Positions 1 through 12,165 are shown, counted from the first letter of the stretch. The stretch: DNA of 64,000 nt from Pictodentalium vernedei (GCA_031216915.1 CM062296.1:61121084-61185083), one strand, 5' to 3'. Program-made: numbers and translations. The notes: generated by a model not told the origin, from the letters alone.

Positions 1-120
1 CTAAAAATCTCCGACGGGGGAGAGGGGGGGGGGCTGGACCTCTCCGACGGGGGGGCTCTAACCCCCCCCCCCCCCCGCCCCCCCCACACACACACCCCTG
101 ACCCCCTTGGCGCCACCACT
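1..120. repeat. Low-complexity G/C homopolymer runs
   Basis: Runs of G, then C, then (CA)n, with the phrase CTCCGACGGGGG occurring twice. This is simple sequence at the window edge and I see no coding potential. Homopolymer lengths here may not be reliable. Confidence 0.7.
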
Positions 121-460
121 GTCACATGGACCGCCGGGTTACACCATGTGATGAAAGTTTGCAAGTGCTTCTTGTGTTTTGTCGTCAGAAGCTGTAAATA
201 ATTACTACGTAAAAAATCTACCCCCGGCGATTTAGTAGTACTCCACCCCTACATACTAAAGTCTAAATATTTTCTTTCTGTTTGATAGGTTTAATTCGTG
301 ATTTCACTGTGGAACTCGTTAACAGCAAATTATATTTTGTTTTGGATATATTTTGTATTGTGTATTTAAGACTACTTCATTCCGTTAGGGACACATTAAC
401 TAACGAACATTTTCTGCGCTAATTGTGACAGAACTTCTAGTTTCAAGTGTATATATATTT
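121..460 (+). repeat. Diverged interspersed repeat, copy 1
   Basis: This stretch is clearly related to 15.89-16.05 plus 16.65-16.88 kb. Shared blocks include GACTACTTCATTC, AACGAGCATTTTCTGC-like and TTGTGACAGRACTTC. Here the two halves are contiguous, whereas in the second copy about 600 bp is inserted between them. The family is not recognised and no ORF is conserved between the copies. Confidence 0.6.
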
Positions 461-1235
461 TCAAATGTTCCAGCTATAATGTTATCTCATATTTACTGAT
501 CGCGCAGAGATAATCAACGTATAACAGTACATGATGCAGATAACATGTGTTAGTGGATGGTTTGGTCTTTTGAACCTTTGACATAAATTAGCTGATTTGG
601 TTATCATCTTACACCACTTGTGATATATTTGTAGGACATAATCAAATTTAATACACGCTCAACTCGAAATTTCAGAAAACATCGCGTGGAAGTAAAAATC
701 GTATCCCCTGCAGTGAAGGAAAAGAAAATTTTACTTTCACAGTATCGAGAACGTTACGAAATGACTCAATCCAATATGGCCCAGCAATGTGATCTGAATA
801 ACGTTATTTTTCAAGTAGCATGATTAATTGTACTCAAAAATACCATTTAAATACAACATTTTCCTTGAAAGAGAAATGTTACCTAATATTTTAAAACTTA
901 AAGCTTATCAGATTCGAACATTGTGTGCGCCAGATGACACTTCTTTTAAATGAGACCACAACACTATGAGTTGTATCACATCCAGACGAGAAGGGTGTGG
1001 TCTCAAAACAATCACTGGGGTATCTCAAACATTACATGCCAAACCTTTCAAGGAAATGGTGTGTTTCTGCAGTAGTTTTGCATACCCTGGATTTCATCCT
1101 TGAGTTGTACTGCCTACTATACGTATTGTGAAAATCCTTCATCCCGTCATGCATCAAAATGGCTGTTTTCTGTTTACATCAGCTTCATTAACAAATTTAT
1201 CAAACTTCCATTCTTATTTCTTTTATGACATAATA
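461..1235. other. AT-rich sequence, nothing identified
   Basis: No ORF, repeat or RNA gene that I can support on either strand between the diverged repeat and the Tc1-like element. Confidence 0.5.
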
Positions 1236-1237
1236 TA

Positions 1238-2677
1238 TACTATTCAAAAAAAGTAGGGGATATTTGATAAAAGTGAGATATATGAAGAAATATATATTTG
1301 TATTTTCATCAAAAAACAGCTGAGGCTTTGCACTGTGACATCTGGTGAATGCTTTCAGCGACAGTTGGGTGTCTGACGAGCACACATTCCACGCACTGAA
1401 CTGTAGAAGACATGGCCGGTCAGTCAGATAATTTACCACATTCAGTCCAAGATCTTAACACCTTGTAAATCCTCCTCGGCCCGACGTGGCATACTCCTCA
1501 CCAAACGTCCAATATGAGCTTGACCGGTGTTATTCCATTCTTCCTGCAATGCAGCCGCGACTTTCTAGACATAGGTAGGGGCAGTTGCCGTTGTCGTAGG
1601 CGCCTGCCAAACATATCCCAGACGTGCTCGATTGGTGAAAGGTCTGGACTTAGTGATGGCCAAGGCAGTGTAGTGATGTTCTGCTCCTGTGGGACTCTGT
1701 AGCGACACGGGCCCTGTGTGCTCTTGCATTGTCACCTCGGAAAATTAATCGACGGACCTGACGTCGCGTAAATGGCACCACATGAGCTGCTAACATGTTG
1801 TCACGGTACTACGGCCCTGTGACACGCCCTTGGATGACATGTAATACTGTTCTGCTTGTCATGGTAATGCCTCCACACACCGTAACCGATCCACCACCAA
1901 AACGATCGTGCTGCTTAACGGTTACGTCATCATATCGTTCGTTCCGCCGCCGCCACACTCTGTTTCGCCTGTCGTGGAAGTCGAGAGTGAACCTCGATTC
2001 ATCGGAAAACCAATTACGCCTTACTGCGATGTGACGTTCAGTCAAAAGTGGAATTATTCGAGGTCGTCGAGCGTACAAATTCCAGCTGTGTAGGCGATTT
2101 CGGATAGTCTGACCACTGACCCTCACATCTGTCGCTCGGTGCAGCTGCTGTCCAATTTCTGAGGCACTTTGTTGGTGTTTACGTAATGCTGTGGTTCGGA
2201 TGATACGATCCTGGTTAGCAGTTGTCGGTTGGACGAGCTGATCGACGTTTGTCATCAACATTGCCTGTCTGACGGTAGCGTAACCACAACCTGCTAATCA
2301 CCGATTGAGTCACGTTGAGCCACTGCAGTCTGTCTGTTGCCAGCTTCCAACATGTCAACGACACGTAAACGTTCGACACGTGTCAGTCTTCGCATACTTC
2401 AAAAGTTACGTTTCAACCAGAAACTATTAATGAACGAGTTTATACCAAGAAAGGAACGATGAGACCTCCGAAAAAGCCAGTCCAGTACAAATGAAAATTT
2501 CAAATTGTACCACACAGACATTAACGCGGCGTTCGTGCGAAACACCTGCACGAAGTGACATTCATGATCCACACTAAACCTGGTAACATATTGATGTGTC
2601 CAATCACGCGTATCCAATACCATTTTCCGAAAATATCAACATTAGTTTGGATATCCCCTACTTTTTTTTGAATAGTA
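1238..2677 (-). mobile_element. Tc1/mariner-type transposon, decayed, 1.44 kb
   Basis: The element is bounded by inverted terminal repeats of about 27 bp (TACTATTCAAAAAAAGTAGG at the left and its complement at 2650-2677). Each end is preceded or followed by TA, the target duplication made by Tc1/mariner transposases. Length and a single internal transposase frame on the minus strand fit the superfamily. The reading frame is broken, so the copy cannot move by itself. Confidence 0.85.
1450..2400 (-). pseudogene. Tc1-like transposase pseudogene
   Basis: Read on the minus strand, three pieces of a Tc1-family DDE transposase are visible in order. An N-terminal helix-turn-helix region lies at about 2400-2262 (LTRVERLRVVDMLEAGN-like). 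An open stretch at 2261-1809 holds TIRNRLHSWNLYARRP and the first catalytic Asp in FSDESRF, followed by VWRRRNERY and a GGSVTVCGG block. The C-terminal SPDLSPIEHVWDMFGRRLRQ block, with the last catalytic acidic residue, lies near 1650-1600 in another frame. The frames do not join, so at least two frameshifts separate them. The ends of the host element enclose the gene. No expression signal is visible. The Tc1 assignment is firm; inactivity is inferred from the breaks. Confidence 0.85.
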
Positions 2678-2689
2678 TATTAAAAAAAA

Positions 2690-3004
2690 TCGGGTATCAA
2701 ATTATATCTTATCTCCTACAGGTATCTGGGAATTTCATTGGTTCAAAGACGTCACATGCAGACTGCATATAAAACCATATACTGCCTGTCAGCATCAATA
2801 TACGCTGACAGCTATGGATAATCTCCCCTTTGTTCATTGATTATTCAAAATGGCGGCAGCCGATAAACGCTTCAAGTTGAAAGATTGAGTGTTGGAAGCC
2901 CATATTTAGTGTGAAGTGCATTTTAGGCAACTTAAAAGGCTTCATAGTCTGAAGATGTGTATCATGCTACCTTCGAAATGAAACTGTTTGGTATGTATGA
3001 ATTT
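2690..3004. other. AT-rich spacer
   Basis: No gene or repeat I can support between the Tc1-like element and the next hairpin. Confidence 0.4.
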
Positions 3005-3064
3005 GCCTTGTTACAATTTATGGGAGAGTGCTTGGAGGCACTCTCCCATAAACTGTAACAAGGC
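3005..3064. repeat. Perfect 27-bp hairpin
   Basis: Left arm GCCTTGTTACAATTTATGGG... at 3005-3031, 6-base loop, right arm 3038-3064, with one mismatch. No family relative elsewhere in the window. Confidence 0.8.
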
Positions 3065-3162
3065 AAAGACACGTGAACACATTGTGAGAATTCTCTCATT
3101 TAATTTTGATCGCTGTTGTTATTAGTTCGGTGCATCGATGCAGCAGTCGGTAAGATATAATC

Positions 3163-3300
3163 GTTACACGGTTTGGTGGGGGCCTAATGTGGTATATATG
3201 GTGTCAGTTAATTCCACATTGGACTCGAGCGAACTCGAGTCCAATATGGAATTAACTGACACCATATATACCATATTAGGCCACCAACAAACTGTGTAAC
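3163..3300. repeat. Long palindrome (about 65-bp arms)
   Basis: The arms run outward from the centre ACTCGAGCGAACTCGAGT at about 3224-3241 and close with GTTACAC / GTGTAAC at the outer ends. Only a few mismatches and small indels. It behaves like a fold-back MITE, but no second copy is present here, so the ends are not certain. Confidence 0.75.
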
Positions 3301-3425
3301 TAATAATATATAGCCCCAAAAAGATATAACTGTTGAAATTTGCCTTGATAAAAGTGTGTGCATTAAATATTTAAGTATTAAAACAAGTTTCTAGAGACAT
3401 CAGCATATTTTATATATAATATAGA

Positions 3426-3668
3426 GTACAACCGCCGTGGAATGGTCGTAATCCACGCGTGGACAGTGATGTCCACGCAAACGTTTACCAGGTAATAAAA
3501 ATATCATCATCAGAAAAATATAAAATAATGAAGCACCGGGATGTGCCCGGAGCTTCATTGGTTAATGTATTGATGATTATTCCTATAATTAGTGTTTGGA
3601 ATCTAATATTATTGTGTCCATGGAAATATTGCCCACGCGTGGAAAGTGACCAGTCCACGGCGGCTGGA
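3426..3668 (+). mobile_element. TACAGTCGCC-ended MITE, copy 1
   Basis: A member of a family of about 230 bp with inverted ends resembling TACAGTCGCCGTGGACTGGTC. Inside is a degenerate palindrome around ATGAAGCACCGGG...CCCGGAGCTTCATT and the blocks ATTATTCCTATAATTAGTGTTTG and GGAAATATTGCCCACGCGTGG. Four further copies are at 4.45, 37.76, 55.30 and 63.35 kb. No coding capacity. The superfamily is not determined. Confidence 0.8.
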
Positions 3669-3669
3669 C

Positions 3670-3960
3670 TGCATAATGAAACTGCACAAGGATGAATCGT
3701 AAAATGTAAATGAAAAAAAAATATACACGTCTATTTTCACGAAAATGTTTCTGTTTATATTCTCATTAACTCCTTCTAAAAATAGTTCGGCCATATTTCT
3801 TGAACGAGTGACAATCTGACATCGGCACCACTACTTACAGTTAAAACTAGAAGTCCTGTCCTGAACTGTGTGCTTATCTAGACTTAGTTGCGCGTAGGAA
3901 TTGCGCGCAATTGCCATATCGAGTGGCACCCAAAGCACGACAGGTTCTCCTGGTTACTCA
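3670..3960. other. Unassigned spacer
   Basis: AT-rich; no gene or repeat supported. Confidence 0.4.
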
Positions 3961-3962
3961 TA

Positions 3963-4036
3963 GCAAACATAGGCAATGTTTCTGTCAATGGACCTCCTGG
4001 TTACACGGAGGTCCATTGGCTGAAACATTGTTTGTG
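3963..4036. repeat. Hairpin, about 32-bp arms
   Basis: GCAAACATAGGCAATGTTTC...TCAATGGACCTCC faces GGAGGTCCATTGGCTGAAAC...GTTTGTGC across a 9-base loop. A stand-alone inverted repeat without a visible relative. Confidence 0.75.
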
Positions 4037-4450
4037 CACAGGCCATATGTACAGAATTTGATAGCCTTGCTATGGCCATAACGCGTAGATTAAAGCGCAG
4101 ATCGACGTGCTATTTGTGTGCATTTCATGACAGCACTTTTAGAACTGTAGGGTTCGCATGAATTTCTATTTTCGAGTAAGCGCTTTTCGTATGAATACTT
4201 TCGGATACTACATATTAAAATCATTTAACGAAGTTGAAGTGACTTATGAGGGTCATCATATTCTTTGAAAATTCACCAAATTGCAGCCACAAGTTTGAAC
4301 GCACACTAACGAAATTGGGGCAATTGTTAATATAATCTGCAAATTAACATTTAGCGTTTACATCTTTTATTCTCAACCTTTTTCCAAAAACAGGGTCTAC
4401 AAAATCTACAATCGGTGAATATGTTTGCAACACTGACAACGAAGTCATTA
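4037..4450. other. AT-rich sequence, nothing identified
   Basis: No supported gene, RNA or repeat. Confidence 0.4.
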
Positions 4451-4453
4451 CAG

Positions 4454-4665
4454 TACAGTCGCCGATGACTGGTCGTAATTCACGCGTGGTCAGCGATGTC
4501 CACACATGTGTTTATCAAGTACTTAAAATCATCATCAGCAAAATTTTAATTAATGCAGCACCGGGCCGTACACGGTGCTTCATTAATTACATTTTTGATG
4601 ATTATTCCGATAATTAGTGTTTGATTATAATTTTATTGCGTCCGTGGAAATATTGCCCACCCGTT
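4454..4665 (+). mobile_element. TACAGTCGCC-ended MITE, copy 2, right end replaced by minisatellite
   Basis: The left end TACAGTCGCCGATGACTGG and the core GCAGCACCGGG...CGGTGCTTCATTAATT match the family. The copy remains recognisable through GGAAATATTGCCCACCC, where the expected terminal sequence is lost and the adjoining minisatellite phrase GTTACAGGCCACAG begins. Confidence 0.75.
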
Positions 4666-6000
4666 ACAGGCCACAGCGTTACTGTGTGACAAGATGTTAC
4701 AGACCACCGTGTGTCTATTAGATGATATCGTACAGGCCACGATGTGTCTCTGTGATAAGATGTTACAGACCACGGTGTGCATATTAGATGATATGTTACA
4801 GAAAACGACGTGCTTATGTGATAAGATGTTACAGACCACGCCGAGCCTATTAGAAGACATGTTACCGGAAACGGTGTGCCTATGTAATAAAATGTTACAG
4901 ACCACAGCATGCCTTTTAGAGACATGTTACAGGCCCATATGTGCCTCTGTGATAAGGTGTTACAGACCGCAGTGTGCCTATGAGATGATAAGTTACAGAG
5001 CACAGAGTGCCTCTGTGATAAGTTGTTACAGACCACAGTGTGCCTTTCAGATGATATGCTACAGACCACAGTGTGCCTCTGCGATAAGTTATTACAGACC
5101 ACTGCGTGCCTATTAGAAGAGATGTTACAGACCACAGTGTGCCTCTGTGATAAGATGTTACAGACCATATCGTGCCTATTAGATGATATGTTGCACGCCA
5201 CGATGTGCATATGCGATAAGATGTTATAGACCATGATGCGTCTATTAGATGAAACGTTACAGAATATGATGTGCTTATGTGATAGGATGTTACAGACCAC
5301 GCTGAGCCTATTGGATGATATGTTACTGGCCACGGTGCGCCTCTGTGACAAAATGTTACAGACCATGATGCCTTTGCTATAAGTTGTTACATTCCACTGT
5401 GCGCCTATTATTTGATGTGTTACATTCCACTGTGCGCCTATTATACGACATGTTACATGCTACGATGTGCCTATGCGATAAGACCTACTAGATGTTACAG
5501 ACCACGCTGAGCCTACTAGATAATATGTTAACGGCCACGGTGTGCCTCTGTGACAAAATGTTACAGACCATGATGTCTTTGCGATAAGATATTGCACTCC
5601 ACGGTGTGCCTATTGGATGGTATGTTACATGCCACAGCGTGCTTCTGTGTTTAGATGTTACAGACCACGATGTGCCTTTGTGATAAGATGTTAATACCGT
5701 GAGGTCTTTGTGATAAGATGTTACAGCCACGATGTGTCCATTAGATGATAGAATTACAGGCCGCGATGTGCCTCTGTGATAAGATATTATAGTCCACGAG
5801 GTCTTGGTGATAAAATGTCGCAACCAATAGAGTGCCTATTAGATGATATGGTACATGCCACGATGAACCTCTAAGATAAGATGTTGCAGGTCATGGTTTG
5901 TCTCTGTGTTATGATGCTACAAATCACCGTGGGAATGTGTGTTAAGATGTTACAGGTCACGATGTGCCTCCGTGTTAAGATGTTATAGACCGATGTGCAT
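4661..6000. repeat. 33/66-bp minisatellite array, about 40 units
   Basis: Units read GATGTTACAGACCACGGTGT plus either GCCTCTGTGATAA or GCCTATTAGAT. Like-type units recur every 66 bp at the start of the array, so the basic 33-bp unit alternates in two forms (A/B higher order). The right part, from about 5380, is more diverged and more variable in length. Because 33 is a multiple of three, long stop-free frames arise on both strands (for example minus strand 5366-4614, with an 11-residue repeat resembling VVCNILSQRHT). I read these as by-products and not genes, because neither strand has upstream signals and the frame breaks where unit length changes. Confidence 0.85.
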
Positions 6001-6544
6001 AAATTTGGCTAATGAAAATGTTAATAGCTAATGTGACTAGACAACACTATAAACGTCCATCCGGCTTCTTGGATTCAAAGGGTTAACGGCCCACCGCCCG
6101 CCTCCGGTTATACGACGCAATGAACTACGGAGTTTTACGACCCTACTAAAATGCGTTAATGTACAAGAGAACGCCCGCTAAAGTGGTAATATGCACATTT
6201 AGATTCTTGTGCTACCATACCATGTTTCTGTCCAGTCCCCGAATTGCTAAGGCTCCACACGTCATCCTACCTACCAGATGTAGTAGCACACAACCAACAA
6301 CTGTCAATGTTTTTGTATTGGTCGATAAGATATCGCATTATGTGCAGGCCTTTAAATTCTTCCCAACTAACGACGGTAAACGCAGCGCCCAAATAAGATA
6401 ATTGCGCCGAAATCAAGTTTTGCAGTGTTTCGGCAATATATAGTTTGGCCAGGTTTTCCTGATGCTTTCAATATAGCTTTGAGCTTACCTTCGAAAATCA
6501 AACAATGCAAGAGATATATTTTTTTTTTTAAATCCACATAGTGC
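6001..6544. other. Unassigned sequence
   Basis: No supported gene. Short ORFs here lack recognisable domains. Confidence 0.4.
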
Positions 6545-6614
6545 GCCATAAAAAAGCAATCGGCGTCGACAGTGTCGTATACGACACTGTCGACGACGAT
6601 TGTTTTTCTGTGGC
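6545..6614. repeat. Hairpin centred on GTATAC
   Basis: GTCGACAGTGTCGTATACGA continues into its own complement; the outer arms GCCATAAAAAAGCAATCG / CGATTGTTTTTCTGTGGC extend it to about 34 bp per arm. Confidence 0.75.
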
Positions 6615-9200
6615 AAATTCCATATGATCATGTACTTGAAGTTTGAGGTCTATTATATTCCTGTTTGTGGCATTTCTCAGTAAACGACATGCGTAATTTA
6701 CATTCAAACAGATCTTTGGCTCGACACTGGGAAACTAAGAAGCCTTCTCGAGTTAGTCGAGTAAACTTACGTCAACAGGAGGTGGGAGGGAACAAGTATT
6801 AATGGTGAATACCAATAACAAGGGGTTGTAAACTGGCATTTTAAGACGGGGGACATAAAACCTGAAACAGAAGCCAAGACGAAGAAAATACCCGTACTTT
6901 TCCTCCAACCATACAGGCCACATCCATATTTGCCGTTGTACCTAAATTAGACTGAAGAAAAGGTCTGATTATGTGTTCAAACTGGCTTTATTTCGTTTCT
7001 TTTATATGTTTTATTTCTTCTTTATTTCCTGTTCCTTATGCTACAAGGCAAGTATAAACAATCTTATGCATCGTCTGCTTTGAGGGTCAGATCTTCACCA
7101 AACTGCTTTCCTATTCAGATGGATCCAAAGTCAGTTCCCCAGCTCCAACTTCCTATTGAATGGAGATTGTGTGTATCTGGACACGCAATCAGTACTTAAT
7201 TAGGTATGTTTATGTGAAAATGTATTATATGAAATCTGAAGGGAGATGATATCTATTATGTCTGATCGTGAGTGAGATAATATGCCCTCGTGTCTGTTGG
7301 CTACTTATGTGCTGGGCGCGGCATTGTGGTTCTTGGTTGAGAGAGCGACAACTGCTGACTGATCTCGGTAAGTGGGTAAGTGGGTCGCAAACTAAATTTC
7401 ATTTTCTTGTGTAAAAATATTAACGAGTTAGGGAGACGACCTAAATAAGATCTAAGCTTTCTAGGTCAAACAATATTTTATTCAAGAAATATGCTATATA
7501 TTACAGATTGTAATTCATTAGTTAACCTCGTTGTTCTTTCTCAACCCGTAATTTGATTGGTTGGGAGCCTGTCTAGTCCGTGCTCTAATCGTTGGTAAAT
7601 TTTCCACTACCGTGCTCTGATCTAATTAGAACATGTCTGTATCCATTTAACTTGCGGGTAACGGCCCTAAACCGTTCCTATTCCAGATCGAACACACCCC
7701 GGAGTTGTTTTATGGAAATTCGATCAAGGCAAAGAGGCCGAGATCAAAAATTACATTTTCTTGTTTTTTCTTTAAATAAACCAGGTTTGGGAAAGTTTTC
7801 ACTTCTAACTATAACAGGAATTACAGTGGAGATAAACGTAACTTGTTTCGTTACACATTCGAAAATTTGACTATGGAAAACCGTGGCTCCTTAAGGTGAT
7901 TCTAAAGTCATGGCTGCCAACATGGAAGCCAGAAACATAGAAAAATGTGAACATTTCATTGAACAATAACTTGGCAGCGAAACAGCCTTGCCCTTGGATA
8001 CCAGGGTTGGGTGGAATGGCCATGTCACATAGAACGTGATGGGACCCGCAAATTATGCATTTAACAAATTTACAAGTCATCTGGAGACATCAGAAAATGT
8101 GTACTGTCAAAAAGTCGGAAATGGCGTGGTCAGGGTTTCAAACAATAGCGAGACGCCTCACCTTCCAATAAACAACCAACGTGAGCTATCAGTAATGTAC
8201 TGCAGCAATTCAGTCTTAATTAGGAAAAAAACACATCGAAGATAGGACTAAGCACGTTGTCAACCTGGGTTGTTCCAATCTCAAAAGTGTCCGCCATGTT
8301 GACGGTGGGAAATTCAAAACACTGAAGGTTGTGGGCAACATTGCGACGAAAGATCTCGCCATATTTCCCGTAAATTCTCATGGCAATGCCACTGCTGAAA
8401 TTCTGATTGTCGATATATCTCAAGAGAAGCAGACTAACAGAGGCAAATTGCACTGATTGTCTGTTCTATGTAAATATTCTTTCCTCACCAACTGAAGCAA
8501 CCAATTTGTTTACATGGATCGACCTTTCCATTAGTTTGGATTCATACGCAAAAATACCAATAGAGAACAAAAATTGCAGTTATCTTTAATTAACAAAACT
8601 GTGACATATAGTGGAATGAGAAACCCACGTTGTATTCTTTCGTTGTTGAAATATTCGTAATCTGGTTGCTTTTTCACTTTTTTAATCGCAAATCGGGGGA
8701 ACCATTGTTCGTCATGTAAATGGTACAACTTTATTGGTCTGTCATTCGGCCCCGTTTCGGTCTGGTTTCGGTGAGTTCCAGAAATAATGCCCCCAATTTT
8801 GCGGTCTGGTGTGATTTACATTGCGAATCATTGTAAACGATGTATTTCATTATATTTGTTTGCGATCCACACATAATCTGTGGGCTATTAGACTCATGTC
8901 CGCAAGTATTTGTTGATCGAAGTTGTTGTCACCGGTAAGTCACATGCGTTGGTAAGTCGCTTGTTCAAAGTGCGAAAAATAATATTTTTCTCTTTCTATC
9001 CACCCCTCTAGACCTCCTAATCACAAATTAAAATATGACAGAAGTATGAACATGCAAATTTTCTCTAGAAAATTATTTTATCAGTCGTTGCATAGAAATT
9101 CTCAACGAAAGTGAAGTCTGGCAACACACACAAGGAACAAACGAGCTTCAAATTTTTGAGTGCTTTGCCTTTTCGAAATACATTGGCTAATAAATAGAGG
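6615..9200. other. 2.6 kb of non-repetitive AT-rich DNA
   Basis: Neither strand gives a domain I recognise. The small ORFs (for example 7592-7870 and 8036-8245) overlap each other on opposite strands and look random. A possible 5' splice site pair GGTAAGTGGGTAAGT lies at 7368-7385, but without a supported exon I do not call a gene. Confidence 0.4.
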
Positions 9201-9204
9201 ATAT

Positions 9205-9485
9205 CTACGCTGTTTTAGTGAATATCGGGAATTATCTCATGAGTGTGGACCTGAAAGTTTTATTTTTCACGAGCGCTTGCGCGAATGAAAAATAATAGTT
9301 TCAGGTCCACACGAATGAGATAATTCCCGATATTCACTAAAATAGTGTAGATTTTCTTTTTATTATATGCTACTTGACATTTTACTGTGCAATATTCAGC
9401 TCAATTTCACGGTAAACAGTTATGTTTCAGGACGAGGTTCAAGGCGACGTCATGCGCCGAAGCGTAACGTCATTTAGGAAGGTCC
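9205..9485. repeat. Fold-back unit with tail, copy 1
   Basis: A palindrome at 9205-9350 (arms carrying GGACCTGAAAGTTTTATTTT and GCGCTTGCGC at the centre) is followed by a tail with TTTTCTTTTTATTATATGCT, an ACATTTTACTG...CAATATTCAGC block and AAGGCGACGTCATG...CGTCATTTAGGAAG. The same arrangement is repeated immediately downstream. Confidence 0.7.
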
Positions 9486-9498
9486 TGAAAAAAATTCA

Positions 9499-9770
9499 CC
9501 GTGTGGACCTAAAAGTATTATTGTTCACTCGCGCAAGCGCGCGTGAAAAACAAAACTTTCAGGTCCACACTCATGAGATAATTGCAGATACTGACTAACA
9601 TAGAGTAGATTTTCTTTTTATTATATGCTCTGAGACATTTTATTGCACAATATTCAGCCCAATTCGATCCCAAATGCGTACCTTTCAAAACAATAACAAA
9701 GATCACCTGATCGTTCCGTCAAGGCGACGTAAAGCGGCGTAGCGTGACGTCATTTAGGAAGCTACTGAAG
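9499..9770. repeat. Fold-back unit with tail, copy 2
   Basis: A direct, diverged repeat of the preceding unit. The shorter palindrome (9499-9575) has GCGCAAGCGCGC at its centre, and the same tail blocks follow in the same order, ending CGTCATTTAGGAAGCTACTGA. A tiny AATATCTATCGA/TCGATAGATAT palindrome follows at 9780-9805. Confidence 0.7.
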
Positions 9771-9809
9771 AATAGTTCTCAATATCTATCGAGTCGATAG
9801 ATATAGAGA

Positions 9810-11258
9810 AATAGTTTTTGGATAATTTGCGATAATTCACAGGCTAGCATATAATAAATCTGTATTTTCACAAAAAAATCTCTGCACAAAGTTACAAATA
9901 GGGCTTCAAAAATTCAGAAAACGGAATAAAAAACAGTAATTAGATAACCAAAATACCAAGATTATATACGAATTCATTGTCAATGACTCGACCACTCTGA
10001 ATATCACAAGAGTCTAAGAGATCCACCCACACACACAAAATAAATTTACGTTATCTTCACAAGACATTATACACTCCATAAATCAGTCAAAGTACGTCCG
10101 TCCATCTGTCCGTTGGTTTACTTTTTGCATTACACTCTTACTTGCCTCATAATAGTGATGGCTGAAAAATGGTGAGGTCTTGCATATTTGATAAAAGTTT
10201 TTGAAAATTAATAATAGTGATGGCATTTTCACCTTTGTGCTCTTATAAATAATAGTGGTGACTGAAATTTGTCTTCAAATTTTCATGTATAATAGTACTT
10301 CAGCACTATTATTCAACAGGTCAAGGTGTTCTAAAATTCTTACTAATAACACAGGATGGAAAATGGTTAAAAGAAGTAAATTCTAGCGAACTTTCTTCAT
10401 ATATTCCTATGTGTTCGTTTTACCTGGTGGCCGTGGGTAAAACACAGCCTTTTAAATGTATTAACTTGACTGGATATGAAAAGCACTGTATCTAATCTAC
10501 ATGTACATGTACAGTTCAGGGTTTGATCCAGGTAAATTGGAAAAGGGGTCTTTTTATGCTCTTGGATAAATTATTCATTTAGCCATATAGACATAAACCC
10601 AGCTGGAAACTTTTTTCCAGAGAGAATACAGGTTAAAATGGGTATCAGTTTATTAGAATCAACTGTCAGAAAAACACTGGTTTTGTAACCTGATAATGCT
10701 GTATAAGTTAAGGAGTAATAATGTTTTGTGTCAGGTATAAGGAATTTTATTGTATCTACCCCATTGGGAATGAGGCTGCAATGTGGCCACAGTATGTGTC
10801 CACACGAAGCTCTGATGTAGTGGGCATATCAAAGCAGCACCATTCCCCAACATATAATTGAAACGTTTTCTTTTTTTATTTTCTGTACCTCAACCAACAC
10901 CTCATGTGAACAAGCTTTGGTTGGAATGGTAAGGATTGCTTATGGGAGGAAACCGATTAACACTTTCAATAATGCAGAGGAAAGGTGGCACTTCTGTGAT
11001 GTTTTCTCGTATCACAGAATATATACACTTTCTGCCTTAAAAAATAGAGCTCATAACCTTCCGTTGAAATGGCTCCAGTAAGCTCATCAGTTACTGTTGA
11101 AGATCATAAACACCTGCTATGTTTGTGTTGCAAAATGTGTACAAATAAAGAAATCTGAATGGCCATTTATCTGTGCAACAATAGTGATTTGATCAGTGTG
11201 TTAGATAAATACTTGAAGACAAGTTGTCATAAATATTGTCTTCCAGTTATATTAAATA
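9810..11258. other. AT-rich, mostly unique sequence
   Basis: Three loose copies of AATAATAGTGATGGC-like sequence at 10.15-10.27 kb are the only internal repetition I see. No supported gene. Confidence 0.4.
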
Positions 11259-11293
11259 CTGTATCACTATGTAGGAAGTACATAGTGATACAG
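11259..11293. repeat. Perfect 15-bp stem hairpin
   Basis: CTGTATCACTATGTA, 5-base loop GGAAG, then the exact complement. Confidence 0.75.
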
Positions 11294-11799
11294 AGGTAAG
11301 AGATTGTCATTTCATGGGACTCTTCGACATCTTGAATGGGTGTTTGGGGAAACAAAATGTTTTCATGAAAACATAATGTCAAGCAAAATGGTTGAGAAGA
11401 ATGCATAATTGTATCATACCACTGGGGGTGTGGGTGGTACTAGCCTACAGGTCACAGACTAAATCTGAATAACATAGTCTGTCAACACCAGTGACTAAAA
11501 ACTGAACTCACTGTTTACATTATTTACTGCACAGGTTCCACAGTGTACATACTAGTAAGAGGGCACAAGAATCAAGAGAAAATCTTTATGACAAAATTTC
11601 TGAATACAGGTGGAAATTGAAGGTGGCTTGGGAATGCTGCATGATTCCAGTCCAATCTGGAAATGTGCCACTATTAAAGGGGTCTCTATTCTGGATGGGA
11701 TGTGAACCAGCAGCAAATGCTGAGTTGGTCTATTACTGTTGCGGGCAATATTAATGTGTACCTTTTTTCCCTGTACAGATTTTTCGGGGAACTATTAAA

Positions 11800-12165
11800 A
11801 TAACCGGTGTCCGTCCATTCCTGTATCCGCCCCACTGTGGTTTCCCTATAATAACTTTAGTTACAGTTGACCAAATCAAATAAAATTTGGTATGCAGGAG
11901 TATCAACATAAAATACAGGTCAAGTTCGAATCGTGCGGTCCGACAATTTTTGCCAAAGTTATGCGCCTTTTTCAGCTTTGAAAACTTAATTTTGTTTTAG
12001 TTTACAACCAATAACTTGAGCTGTAATTGACGGAATCAAATAAAATTTGTTGCGTAGGTGTATCAACATAAACTCAGGTCAAGTCAAATCAGGGTTTGAT
12101 CCGACAATTTTTGCCAGAGTTATGTCCCTTTTTTAAATTTTGAAAAATTCAATTTGTTTTGATGG
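11800..12165. repeat. Two tandem diverged units of about 180 bp
   Basis: The blocks ATCAAATAAAATTTG, GTATCAACATAAA, CAGGTCAAGT, CCGACAATTTTTGCCA and AGTTATG occur in the same order twice (11.88-11.97 and 12.04-12.13 kb). A poly-G run follows at 12168-12183. It looks like part of a dispersed molluscan-type repeat; the family is not identified. Confidence 0.6.

Noticed and set aside
4614..5366. 250-codon minus-strand ORF of 11-residue repeats
   Set aside because: It lies wholly in a 33-bp minisatellite. The opposite strand is also open, and no start context or promoter is visible.
7368..7385. Possible splice donor GGTAAGTGGGTAAGT
   Set aside because: No exon with coding character ends here; the motif alone is too common.
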